Assembly (NCBI GenBank): GCA_003225365.1
Contig: QHZN01000085.1
Coordinates: 1-64,000, forward strand
Direction: 5' to 3'
DNA: 64,000 nt
Source: Acidobacteriota bacterium
Lineage (GTDB): Bacteria; Acidobacteriota; Terriglobia; UBA7540
The notes under the pieces were generated by a model. That model did no database searches. It was given only the letters and a program-made list of their open reading frames with translations, and was not told where the DNA came from. Made by a program: the position numbers and the translations under genes. Of this stretch, positions 1 to 8,752 are shown in pieces (position 1 is the stretch's first letter; the number at the start of each line of letters is the position of its first letter).

Positions 1-1629
1 CAGGGCAGGCGAAATTTGGGATTCATTCCAGCGCCCGCTTTCGACCAAAACGTTGAGCACCCAATTCGGGCTGGGAGTAAATGTATTGCCCCAAACTCCT
101 TGGTACCCAGGGTTCTTGTCGCTCTTGAAGGCCGAGCTTTCGGCCCCATTCCCGTAAAAATCCGGGGTGTTGTTATTCTGACGGAGCCGAGAAGACCAGC
201 GCACGTACATGCTGTGCTTCTCGTTGTGGATCCAGTCCACACGGGCATCAAACCGGTCACTGAGGGTGTTGCCGCTTGCCACCTTGCGGTAGTTGTTTTC
301 TCCAGTTATGGGATCTCCCGAGAGGTTCGGCTGGGGGAACAGATTCAGGACGGCCTGACCGACCTTATTGATCTCGCCCGACGGAACAATGTTGCCGGCA
401 CAAGTGTTTGGAAACTTGACTCCGACACAACTTGCATCGACGGGCTGGCGGATAAATTGCCCTGGATTGTTGGGATCGGGTGCGGTCGTTGTGGGATCGT
501 AAATGACTGCCAGGCCCCCGTCGGGATTGTAGGTTGCAGAAAAGTCGCCGTTGCGCTGAGCCGTCGTAGGGACGGTTTGGACTCCACTGTCAGTCGAAAA
601 TGGCTGGCGGAGGCCTTCGTAGGCCCCGAAAAAGTACAGGTGACGGCTGTTCCACATCGGTCCCCCAACGTTAAACCCGAATTGGTTTCTCTTGAATTCC
701 GGCTTCTTCAATGAATCGCACTGTTGTTTGGTCAATGAGGGATCGCAGGTCGTAAAGGCATTGCCACTCCAGCTGCTGGCATCCAAGTTGTCATTCCGAA
801 GAAAATCGTAAACCTCGCCGTGGAAACTCGAGCTGCCGCTCTTCGTCACCATATTGACCACACCGCCTTCGGTCTTGCCGAACTGAGCGTCGTAGGTGTT
901 GTCAATTACTTGCATCTCGGTCACCGATTCCGTCGAGGGAGCGACGAGCAGGCCGCCCCAGTCCGCAGCGGTGTCGGGAGCGCCGTCGAGAAGGATGGCA
1001 CTGCCCATCGAGCGGCTTCCTTTGAGCGTAAATCCGCTGAAAGTCTGGTCAAAGGGAGCATTCGGGGGCCCAAAAATCCCCACGGTTGCCGCCGCCTGGG
1101 TCAAGACCAAGGCGAGCGGATTGCGCACGTCCATTGGAAGTTCGGTCATCATGGTCGAGGTGAGCGTTGCAGACTGCGTGGCGGACTGTGTGTCCAGGGC
1201 GATGACAGGGGCTGTGACGGAAATGGTTGTTGAACTCTCGCCCACTTGTAAAGTCAGGTTGAGCTCGGCTGCTCGTTCCGCTAGGAGAGTAATGTTTTTC
1301 TCGTCGTAAGTCTTGAACCCCTTCGCCGACGCCTCGATTTCATAGGTGGCGGGCGCAAGCTGCACGAGGCTGTATCGGCCATCCGGGCCCGACGTGGTCG
1401 TGCGCGCCTCTTCAGTGCTCATGTTCCGCAGCATAATGCTGACATTGGGGATTGCCGCTCCTGACGAGTCAGTTACGACTCCCGTCAAGCTGGCGGTATA
1501 AGCCTGGGCGAAGGCAACGTCCCCATCAAGGGTGAGGGTGAAAGCCAGTATCGTGGAAATGATCAACCCAAAGTAGGGAAATCGAACTTTGGCAAGCGGG
1601 GAGCCAGGGGTATTTCCGCACTTCTTCAT
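1..1629 (-). CDS. TonB-dependent receptor, N-terminal part (cut by window edge)
   Basis: The 5' 543 codons of an outer-membrane TonB-dependent receptor of the acidobacterial Oar-like type; the rest lies beyond base 1. The start ATG at 1629 follows a GGAGGAG ribosome site. A signal peptide (hydrophobic stretch, then AFAQA) is followed by a carboxypeptidase-regulatory-like beta domain (LTGVVTDSSGAAIPN, GPDGRYSL) at about residues 45-125. The plug region follows (AILLDGAPDTAADWGG; EMQVIDNTYDAQFGKTEGG), then the first barrel strands with SSSFHGEVYDFLRNDNLDA. Such proteins import large ligands, often glycans, with energy from TonB-ExbBD, none of which is seen here. It is divergent from a LacI-type regulator, which suggests sugar-responsive control. 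The substrate cannot be read from sequence. Confidence 0.93.
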   Translation of the reverse strand, partial: MKKCGNTPGSPLAKVRFPYFGLIISTILAFTLTLDGDVAFAQAYTASLTGVVTDSSGAAIPNVSIMLRNMSTEEARTTTSGPDGRYSLVQLAPATYEIEASAKGFKTYDEKNITLLAERAAELNLTLQVGESSTTISVTAPVIALDTQSATQSATLTSTMMTELPMDVRNPLALVLTQAAATVGIFGPPNAPFDQTFSGFTLKGSRSMGSAILLDGAPDTAADWGGLLVAPSTESVTEMQVIDNTYDAQFGKTEGGVVNMVTKSGSSSFHGEVYDFLRNDNLDASSWSGNAFTTCDPSLTKQQCDSLKKPEFKRNQFGFNVGGPMWNSRHLYFFGAYEGLRQPFSTDSGVQTVPTTAQRNGDFSATYNPDGGLAVIYDPTTTAPDPNNPGQFIRQPVDASCVGVKFPNTCAGNIVPSGEINKVGQAVLNLFPQPNLSGDPITGENNYRKVASGNTLSDRFDARVDWIHNEKHSMYVRWSSRLRQNNNTPDFYGNGAESSAFKSDKNPGYQGVWGNTFTPSPNWVLNVLVESGRWNESQISPAL

Positions 1630-1772
1630 GTCTCTCCTCCTTAGGGGAGCACGCTCAAAATTAGGCATTCAAACCAGACCATACCCCGACGCAGCTCCGG
1701 AATTAAAGCATTAACTCATGACCCTGTCAATACCTCTGCGACATCATCCGCCAGCAGACGGAAACCAATGTC

Positions 1773-1787
1773 CGTAGGCTGCCTACG
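1773..1787. promoter_or_regulatory. Palindrome, candidate LacI-family operator
   Basis: CGTAGGC-T-GCCTACG is a perfect inverted repeat with 7-base arms and a one-base centre. It lies between the divergent TonB receptor (start 1629) and LacI-type regulator (start 1862). The position suits an operator acting on one or both promoters. The link to the regulator is inference; its DNA specificity is unknown. Confidence 0.4.
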
Positions 1788-1861
1788 AACATGTGAGTGG
1801 TCTCTTGGCGGGCTTGTTAATCGATTTCTCCTCTTGTATCACAGACTTGGAAACAGCTATA

Positions 1862-2890
1862 ATGCGTCGGCGCTCGATGGCAACCATTCGAGAAGTCGCA
1901 GCTCGAGCCCGGGTTTCAACCGCAACGGTCTCTCATGTCTTGAACCAAATCATCTTTGTCAGCCCTCGCCTCAAGGCGCGAGTCCTCAAAGCCGTCGACG
2001 AGATGAATTACCATCCCAACGCCATGGCTCGCAGCCTGCGGACCATGAAAAGCAAGACCGTTGGCATGATCATCCCCGACATTACCAACCCCTTCTTCCC
2101 CGCTGTGGTCCGAGGCGCCGAAGACGTTTTGAGCCGGGCGGGTTACACGCTCATTGTTGGGAACTCCGATTACCTGATCGAAAAGGAGGAGACCTATTAT
2201 CGAACTCTTACCGCCAAACGCGTCGATGGCCTGTTGTTGGAAATCACTCCAGTGACGCCCCCTCCCTACCTGCTCCGCCATGATTTTGAAAGGACGCCGG
2301 TGGTTTATATTGACCGCTTTTATAGAAATTTTAGGGGCGACGCGGTCCTGGTGGACAACTATTCTGGAAGCCTGGATGCGGTCACCCACTTGATTGAGGC
2401 AGGGCATCGCCGAATTGGGATTATTACAGGCCCCTTGAATATGACGATGGCCCGACGCAGATTAAAGGGCTATGAGCAGGCCCTTCGCCGGCACGGATTG
2501 AAGAGGGACCCGAATCTTGTCCGGGAAGGGCGCGTCGACCTGGAGTCTGGGTACACGCAAAGCAAAACCCTTTTGACACTGAACGAAAGGCCCACGGCGT
2601 TGTATATTAGCAACGGCCTGATGACGATGGGTTGCACACGTGCTCTCGATGAGCTTGGCTTGCGCTGTCCCGAAAACGTGGCTCTAATTAGCTTTGACGA
2701 CCTCCAAGCTTTTGAAGTCATGCACCCTACCATTAGTGCCGTGATTCAGCCCACCTACGAGATGGGCAGCACCGCAGCAAATCTCCTCCTGAAGCGAATC
2801 ACCGGCGGGGCTGGAATCCCCACGCAACACAAAGTCCTGAAGACCAGGTTGGCGATCCGCGGCTCTTCACTTCAGACGCAGGCCGGTTAA
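1862..2890 (+). CDS. LacI-family transcriptional regulator
   Basis: A 342-residue LacI/GalR-type repressor. The N-terminal helix-turn-helix is clear (TIREVAARARVSTATVSHVL), followed by the hinge helix (NPNAMARSLRT type) and a periplasmic-binding-protein fold core (TVGMIIPDITNPFFPAVVRG; VVYIDRFY; HRRIGIITGP; ALISFDDLQAFEVMHPTISAVIQPTYEMG). The ATG at 1862 is preferred because GGA lies about 10 bases upstream; an in-frame ATG at 1877 also gives a family-typical N-terminus. It is divergent from a TonB receptor and followed, in convergent orientation, by an enolase-superfamily gene, so control of sugar uptake or catabolism is likely. The effector is unknown. Confidence 0.93.
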   Translation: MRRRSMATIREVAARARVSTATVSHVLNQIIFVSPRLKARVLKAVDEMNYHPNAMARSLRTMKSKTVGMIIPDITNPFFPAVVRGAEDVLSRAGYTLIVGNSDYLIEKEETYYRTLTAKRVDGLLLEITPVTPPPYLLRHDFERTPVVYIDRFYRNFRGDAVLVDNYSGSLDAVTHLIEAGHRRIGIITGPLNMTMARRRLKGYEQALRRHGLKRDPNLVREGRVDLESGYTQSKTLLTLNERPTALYISNGLMTMGCTRALDELGLRCPENVALISFDDLQAFEVMHPTISAVIQPTYEMGSTAANLLLKRITGGAGIPTQHKVLKTRLAIRGSSLQTQAG

Positions 2891-3306
2891 TCCAGGGAGA
2901 TTCAAGAAAGTATCAAAACGCGCTCCATTGGCGGGGCGCTCCGAACGTTGGCCGTGTCAATTCGATTTCACCGCCGTCAGCTCACTTCTCTTGACCTGCA
3001 CCCGTTTTCTGTATCAATCATGATGCGAGTTCGGGGGAATGTGGGCGGCCCCCTTTTTCTGGATCACTGGCAAAGTGAGGTTTCGGCTGTCCCTACCAAG
3101 AAGCCCAGTTGCATTGAATCCTCGGAGGTTAGTGGCCACAACTACCGAGGAAATGAAGCATCCGGCGAGCGACCGAATAGTTGCGATGTAACCGTTACAT
3201 CTTCGCGGGCGCAAAGTTCTTGAGGACTACAGGAGTTGCTGTCTCTGGGACCGTGACTCGAGGCTCTGCCGTGAGTTCGACGTCGATACGCCTTCCTCAG
3301 GGAGAA
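2891..3306. other. Gene-free stretch between convergent genes, with a 7-1-7 palindrome at 3186-3200
   Basis: No convincing reading frame is present. At 3186-3200 lies ATGTAAC-C-GTTACAT, a perfect palindrome with 7-base arms and a single central base, the same geometry as the palindrome at 1773-1787. It resembles GalR/LacI-type operators, which usually read TGTAA-NCGN-TTACA, but is one base shorter. It lies downstream of both flanking genes, so its target is unclear. Confidence 0.4.
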
Positions 3307-4440
3307 TTAGATTTCGCTACCGACTCCATACTTCCTGACTGTTTCCGGGTTGATTTCAATTCCCAGACCAGGGTTGGTGGGAATTGCCACGCGGCCTTTG
3401 ACCACGCTGAAAGGTTTTGTAAGTAGCTCTCGGCGGAGCGGCGACTCTGTGACGGAGTATTCAAGAAACAGCGAATTGGGGATGGCCGCGATCAGATGGA
3501 GGCATGCCGCGACCAGAATTCCTGTGCGGAACGCGTGTGGGACACAGGGCCGGTTTGCCTCGTGCGCCATGTAGGCGATACGCTTCGCTTCAGTCAATCC
3601 CCCGGCGCGGGAAATGTCCGGCTGGATCACATCCAGCCTGCAGTACCAGATGAGACGGCGGAAGACCCAGCGCCCAACGTCCTGCTCTCCGGCCGCAATA
3701 CGCAAGGAGGTCGAGTCGCACAGGCGGCGGTAATCTTCGAAATTATCAGGCGGCAGAGGTTCTTCCATCCAGTAGATGCCCAATTGTTCAAACTCACGGG
3801 CAGCCTGCAAGGCCATCTTCAATGTGTATCCGTGACCGATGTCGATCATCACCTCCACGTCCTTGCCTGCTGCTTCTTTGGCGGCCGCGGCCAGGGCCAC
3901 GTCCCTTTTCACGTCTTTGCCGAGAGGGCCATAGCCCAACTTGATAGCCGTGAAGCCTTCTTCGACATATCGCCGAACCGTGTCCTGAACTTCGTGGAAC
4001 GCCGCAGGCATCAGCATACTTGCATAGGCCCGAACATCTTCACAGAAGCTCCCCCCGAGCAGCTTGTGAACAGGTTTTCCTGTCGCTTTTCCCAGAATGT
4101 CCCAGAGCGCCATGTCGACGCCGCTCATGGCGTGGAGCACGGCCCCGTGCCTCCCGTAATAGAGAGTTTTCCGGTACATCGACTCCCAAATCTGCTCGAA
4201 GTCGAATGGGTCTTGACCGAGCAGGAGCTCCCGCAGCCCGTAGCAAGTGCCGTGCGACATCTGTGCATCAATCACTGCTTTCCCTACCTCTGGCGAGGTA
4301 TCGACCTCACCGTAGCCGATGATGCCTTCGTCGGTTTCAACGCGAATCAACAAATCGTCCTGTGTGCCGTCGGCAATCGCGCGCCTCACAGGAAGACGCA
4401 AAATAATGGCTTGGACATCGGTGATTTTCATTGGCCGCAT
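3307..4440 (-). CDS. Enolase-superfamily (mandelate racemase/muconate lactonizing type) protein, likely sugar-acid dehydratase
   Basis: A 377-residue cytosolic enzyme; the ATG at 4440 follows GGGGAGGA. An N-terminal capping domain is followed by a TIM-like barrel. Metal ligands appear as D in MIDIGHGYT, E in YWMEEPLPPDN and E in IAAGEQDVG, with DVIQPDISRAGGLTEA between barrel strands and the general-base His in PHAFRTG. The usual K-x-K at the end of barrel strand 2 reads K-L-G (AIKLGYGPLG), so the second lysine is missing. That fits acid-sugar dehydratases that use the His-Asp dyad better than true racemases. The Mg-dependent reaction abstracts a proton alpha to a carboxylate. The exact substrate is not assignable. 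It is divergent from the CehA-like hydrolase. Confidence 0.88.
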   Translation of the reverse strand: MRPMKITDVQAIILRLPVRRAIADGTQDDLLIRVETDEGIIGYGEVDTSPEVGKAVIDAQMSHGTCYGLRELLLGQDPFDFEQIWESMYRKTLYYGRHGAVLHAMSGVDMALWDILGKATGKPVHKLLGGSFCEDVRAYASMLMPAAFHEVQDTVRRYVEEGFTAIKLGYGPLGKDVKRDVALAAAAKEAAGKDVEVMIDIGHGYTLKMALQAAREFEQLGIYWMEEPLPPDNFEDYRRLCDSTSLRIAAGEQDVGRWVFRRLIWYCRLDVIQPDISRAGGLTEAKRIAYMAHEANRPCVPHAFRTGILVAACLHLIAAIPNSLFLEYSVTESPLRRELLTKPFSVVKGRVAIPTNPGLGIEINPETVRKYGVGSEI

Positions 4441-4509
4441 TTCCTCCCCTCGTACTTGTTGGGCCAGGCGACATGCCGCACGGGGCGCTCCATGTTTGCC
4501 AGAAACCGC

Positions 4510-4521
4510 TTGACATGTCAA
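4510..4521. promoter_or_regulatory. Palindrome TTGACATGTCAA in a divergent promoter region
   Basis: A perfect 12-base palindrome, extended by matching GC/AAGC flanks. It lies between the divergent enolase-type gene (start 4440) and CehA-like gene (start about 4635). Its first six bases equal a consensus sigma-70 -35 box. It could be an operator over a promoter; no regulator is assigned. Confidence 0.35.
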
Positions 4522-4634
4522 AAGCGCTTGATACGCTGCGGGCCAGATTCACAGAAAGATCGAGTTTTCGTGGTCGAGCCGCAATCATCACTATGAAGGC
4601 TCAAATCGAGAGCGCGATCGGGATTAAAGGCGGC

Positions 4635-6002
4635 ATGCAGTTGCTTCTGTCTGCTGTTCTGGGACTCGGCCTGCCAGCCCCCGCTTTTTTCCAAGCGCAA
4701 CCCACTGACAGACTGGAGCCGCCCGACTGGTTTGCGGGCGACGCCCACGTGCATCGCGGCATTGGCTGTGGCCGATCGAATGAAAAGGAAATGCTCACAC
4801 CGAAGCAACTTTTGGAGGGGATGCAAACCAACAATCTCGCTGTGATCTCCGTACTTGCGGATATTGGCAACGGTGAAATCAAGTACGCCGACCGGGACAT
4901 TCCGATGGTTACAGGTGAAGACAACGCCGTCTCCAACGGCCAGCGGCTCGTGCATTGGGATGCCGAATGGCATTTCGATCCCGAAGGCGTCACCTTCTCG
5001 GACAAGATGATCGGAGGGCACCTGATTGTCCTAGGTCTCAAGTCGGGGAAGACATTTTTCTCACAGTTCACCTATCCGGTGTTTGCCTGGGCAAAGGAGC
5101 AAGGCGCAATCGCCGGGTTTGCCCACATGCAATACCTTCCTTACGCCTTCTATCCGCCGCCCGACGGCATTCCCCTGTCGCTGGACTGCTGCGCGCCGTT
5201 GGAATATCCCGTGGAAACAGCCTTGGGATCTACCTCGTTCTTGATGGAGGACGTGCACGGAAGTGATGCCGCTATTCAGGCCTATTATCGAATCCTGAAT
5301 ACCGGATTTCGGCCCGGGCTGGCGGCCTCCACGGACTACTCGTGCAACTATGGGGAGCCTTATGGGACTTTGCTGACCTACGTCAGGATTCCGGACGGCA
5401 ACCTGACTTACCGCAAGTGGATCGAGGGAATCGCTAAGGGGCGGACGGTGGTCTCGCGAAACGCTCACAATGAATTCCTGGACCTGAGGGTGAACGGCGC
5501 CGCAACTGCGGGAGATGAGGTTCGTCTCTCGGCGGCGGGTCCGGTGCGAGTGCGAATCGAGTGGCGGTCGCTCAAAGGGGCGGTCGGCAGGGTTGAGCTT
5601 GTGCATGACGGCGCGGTGGTGGCATCACAAACCGGCACTGTGGCTCCGAGCGCCCCGGTGGTGTTTGAGACCACGCTGGACTTCCGCGAAAGCGGGTGGC
5701 TCGCCGCCCGGCGGATGGACTGGCAGAATGGCCACCAGACTCATACCGGCGCGGTTTTCGTCATCGTGAATTCCAAGCCCATCCGAGCCAGTGCCAGCGA
5801 CGCGCAGTTCTTCGTGCGGTGGATCGAGAACTTGATTAAACAGACCTCGCCGGGAGGAAGTTGGAGCGAGTTTTTGTCCAAGGACCGCGAGCCCGCCCAC
5901 CATCGCTACCGAGCGGCTAAGGCAATCTTTGAGAAGATTGCTGTCGAAGCTCAGCAACAAGCGATGGCGCACGCGGCCAGCGAAAAGGCCTCGGCGCACT
6001 GA
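4635..6002 (+). CDS. Secreted CehA/McbA-family metallohydrolase (PHP-like)
   Basis: About 455 residues. The ATG at 4635 is chosen because AAAGG lies just upstream and the product then opens with a clean signal peptide ending near PAPAFFQA; an in-frame ATG at 4593 lacks a ribosome site. The mature protein starts with WFAGDAHVHRG, the H-x-H metal motif of the PHP superfamily. Further metal-site candidates are HMQYLPYA and the acidic/His segment in GLAASTDYSCNYGEP. The C-terminal third is beta-rich (VRIEWRSLKGAVGRVELVHDG). Members act as periplasmic phosphoesterases or amidases; the substrate here is unknown. It lies in a carbohydrate region, divergent from the dehydratase-like gene. Confidence 0.82.
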   Translation: MQLLLSAVLGLGLPAPAFFQAQPTDRLEPPDWFAGDAHVHRGIGCGRSNEKEMLTPKQLLEGMQTNNLAVISVLADIGNGEIKYADRDIPMVTGEDNAVSNGQRLVHWDAEWHFDPEGVTFSDKMIGGHLIVLGLKSGKTFFSQFTYPVFAWAKEQGAIAGFAHMQYLPYAFYPPPDGIPLSLDCCAPLEYPVETALGSTSFLMEDVHGSDAAIQAYYRILNTGFRPGLAASTDYSCNYGEPYGTLLTYVRIPDGNLTYRKWIEGIAKGRTVVSRNAHNEFLDLRVNGAATAGDEVRLSAAGPVRVRIEWRSLKGAVGRVELVHDGAVVASQTGTVAPSAPVVFETTLDFRESGWLAARRMDWQNGHQTHTGAVFVIVNSKPIRASASDAQFFVRWIENLIKQTSPGGSWSEFLSKDREPAHHRYRAAKAIFEKIAVEAQQQAMAHAASEKASAH

Positions 6003-6166
6003 AAGCTGACACTTGCCGGCTCCGATTGGGCCCATGCTAGTCCTTGATCTATTCCGTGCAACCCAAGCGGCAGAGCCGCGACACGCCTTCGAATTGAACT
6101 CGGCTCCATGAATCGTCGGGCCTAGGGTGGCTCACAGTTCGGCGCTCTGTTCGGGGGATGCTGCAA

Positions 6167-7422
6167 ATGAATTGCAGACACTTAACGTACGCTACCGGCG
6201 TCTGGTTGCTACTCTCCGGGCCTTTGCTTTTTGCTCAAGGCAACACGTCTGTGGCCAAGGTTACGATCGACCCTGCCGAGCGGTTCCAATGGATTGACGG
6301 ATTCGGAGTCAATTTCACCGGACCCTATTTTCGCGACGATCAAAAGGCAATGTTCGGCATGTTGATCGACGACCTCGGGGCGACTATCTTCCGAGTCGTT
6401 CCTTATCTCGTCTACAGCAACTGGGAAGAAGTCAACGACAATGACGACCCCAACGTCATGAACTGGGAGTATTACAACAACCGCTACTCCGGGCCGATTT
6501 TTGAGGCGACCTGGAGAGGGCTGCGATACCTGAACTCGCGCGGCATTCGTCCCGTAATCGCGCTCATGGGACCTGTGCCCGATTGGATGGTTGATGACAA
6601 GGCGCCACCGCCCACGCACGATGTGTGCAACAAAAGCGCCAAAGAGCCGTCCCCGTCGCATCTCAATCCGGCAATGTACCCTGAGTTCGCCGAGGAAGTC
6701 GTGTCGTTGGTCATGTATGCTCGCTACAAAGCCCACGTCGATTTTGAATACTTCAGTCCGTTTAACGAAACGGATTGTTATCCTGCCGAAGGCCCGCGCA
6801 TCGATCCGAAAGAGGCGCCAAAGGTGCTTGGCGCTGTCGCGGCTCGCCTCAAGAAGGAAGGATTGGGCGACGTCAAGCTGATGGTGGCCGACCAGGCGAT
6901 CATCACCAATGATTACGTTGAGCCGATTCTTGAGGACCGAGAACTAATGAAGCAGGTGGGCGTCTTCAGCTTTCACACCTACGGCGAGAATTCCGTAGGA
7001 CCGCAGCTCCGACGGGTGAAGGCCAGCCAGTACCCCCAGACACCAGTATGGCTGACCGAATACGGAGACCTGAACGATCTGGACAAAACTGCCGAGAACG
7101 ACTGGAATATCACTTCGTGCGCCCCGGCTCCGAAAGAGTTGCCGCGCGCACGGATTCCTCAGGACTCACCATCTCAGCGTTCCGCGACCCGACCACGCAA
7201 TCTCTGACTATCGTCGGCGTCAAGGAAGGAGGCGCGAACAGGCTCCAAGTCAGCTTGCCCTCGGGCCCCGATTCACCCATCGCCTGGGATCTGTACGAAA
7301 CGACACGCAACGCGGATTGTCTGAGAATGGACACCCTGACGGTTCAAGATGGCGTGGCGCAGATTGACCTGCCCGACGAGGCTGTGTTCACTCTCGTGGG
7401 TTTCCCGCCGAACGCTCGGTAG
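6167..7422 (+). pseudogene. GH30-like glycoside hydrolase, broken by an internal deletion/frameshift
   Basis: The frame from 6167 (GGGGGA eight bases upstream; ATG at 6158 is an alternative) gives a signal peptide and a (beta/alpha)8 glycosidase N-terminus: RFQWIDGFGVNFTGPYF, FSPFNETDCYPAEG with the N-E acid/base pair, and VWLTEYGDLNDL with the nucleophile Glu. After TAENDW near 7104 the frame runs into about 30 non-homologous residues and stops at 7207. The expected C-terminal beta domain resumes at 7108 in another frame (YHFVRPGSERVA; LTIVGVKEGG; EAVFTLVGF) and stops at 7422. The segment between the last barrel strand and the beta domain appears missing, so a deletion with frame change is the simplest explanation. 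Both catalytic Glu residues are kept, but the fold is probably incomplete. An assembly error is possible. Confidence 0.75.
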
Positions 7423-7684
7423 AGTAAGAACTCAAGAGTCAACTGCCTTGATTACTGAATTCACGTCAGGAGCCGGAGAGGAAGTGCCAAGGAGTGCCGC
7501 AAAGGTGACGCTGCGATATACCAAATTCATTCCTAACCCGTCCAAACCGCGTCCGTGAGGGTCTCAGCCGAGACGGTAACGCGCGCCTGGAGGTTGGCGA
7601 AGGTATGGCTGTTGCTGCGGGTTGCCGGGAAGACACCGGCGTTATTGGCCTACCGGGCGGCAGGACCAACCCAGAGTCCAACGC

Positions 7685-8602
7685 TCATTTCGCCAACAGT
7701 CCTCTGTTGCGCAACCAGTTTGCCAGCAGCGCGGGCCATTCGCCGAGGGTAGGGTCGGCCAAATCCAGGCCAACGCCATGGGGTCCCTTTTCGAAAATGT
7801 GCAGCTCCGCCGGGACACCCGCCTTGTGCAGCGCCAAATAGAATGCCGCGCTGTTTTCGGGCGGCACCCCCGTGTCGGCGCTGGTGCTGAACAGAAACGT
7901 CGGAGGAGTCTGTGGGGTGACGCGAAGCTCATTCGAAAGGTCTCGCCGCAATTCGGCATCGGGATTCTCGCCCAGCAGGGCCATCAAGGATCCGTGGTGC
8001 GTGTACGGAGCAGTGAAGGATATGACCGGGTACGCCAGGATCACGAAATCCGGCCTAGAGCTTACACGGTTGATAGGGTCAGCGGCCCCAGGATCACCGT
8101 CATCAAAATGAGTCGCGGCAGTTGATGCCAGGTGTCCGCCCGCTGAGAACCCCATGATGCCCACTCGATCGGGTCGCACTTCGAATTCTTTGGCCCGCGC
8201 CCTGACCAGCCGGATCGCGCGTTGCGCATCACCCAGCTCAATGGGATGATGATATCGTGGGCCGAGCCGGTATTTCAGCACGAACGCTGTGATCCCGAGC
8301 GCGTTAAACCAGTTTGCAACCTGCCGCCCCTCGTGGTTCGTCGCCAGAAAGGTATAGCCACCGCCGGGCGCGACGATCACGGCCGTGCCTGTCTCGCTGG
8401 CATCCACCGGAGCGTAGATGGTGATTGTTGGCTTGTCGCGATCCTCGTTGCCCAAAGCCCCGGGTGCGCCATTCTCCCAGAGCGGGATCGTTTGCGGCTC
8501 GCCGATAAGACCCGCAGGCACGGCAGGCCCTGCGTTCCGCTGCTCGGAATACCCGATTGCCGCGGACAGCAGAAGTATCAGACTAACGCACGCAGCCCTC
8601 AT
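7685..8602 (-). CDS. Secreted alpha/beta-hydrolase esterase (BD-FAE/acetyl-xylan-esterase-like)
   Basis: 305 residues; the ATG at 8602 follows AGAGGG and opens a signal peptide (MRAACVSLILLLSAAIGYS). The fold markers are in order: oxyanion region APGGGYTFLA, nucleophile elbow GFSAGGHLAST, acid segment FSTSADTGVPPENS, and catalytic His in FEKGPHGVGL. This serine-hydrolase set is typical of periplasmic esterases that deacylate hemicellulose side chains. It lies on the strand opposite the adjacent broken GH30-like gene, within a glycan-degradation region. The acyl substrate is inferred from family and context only. Confidence 0.88.
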   Translation of the reverse strand: MRAACVSLILLLSAAIGYSEQRNAGPAVPAGLIGEPQTIPLWENGAPGALGNEDRDKPTITIYAPVDASETGTAVIVAPGGGYTFLATNHEGRQVANWFNALGITAFVLKYRLGPRYHHPIELGDAQRAIRLVRARAKEFEVRPDRVGIMGFSAGGHLASTAATHFDDGDPGAADPINRVSSRPDFVILAYPVISFTAPYTHHGSLMALLGENPDAELRRDLSNELRVTPQTPPTFLFSTSADTGVPPENSAAFYLALHKAGVPAELHIFEKGPHGVGLDLADPTLGEWPALLANWLRNRGLLAK

Positions 8603-8752
8603 GCATTTGCACCCTCTTCTTGACGATAGCGGTGATATTAGCCGGGATGGGGCAGCAAATCGAGTGTTCGAATCGTGCTGCCTCGGAGCTTGAAGAGAGC
8701 CCCCGGGACGCGTCAGGACGCGCAAATCAGAGCATGAAGGCCCAGGCTGCCG

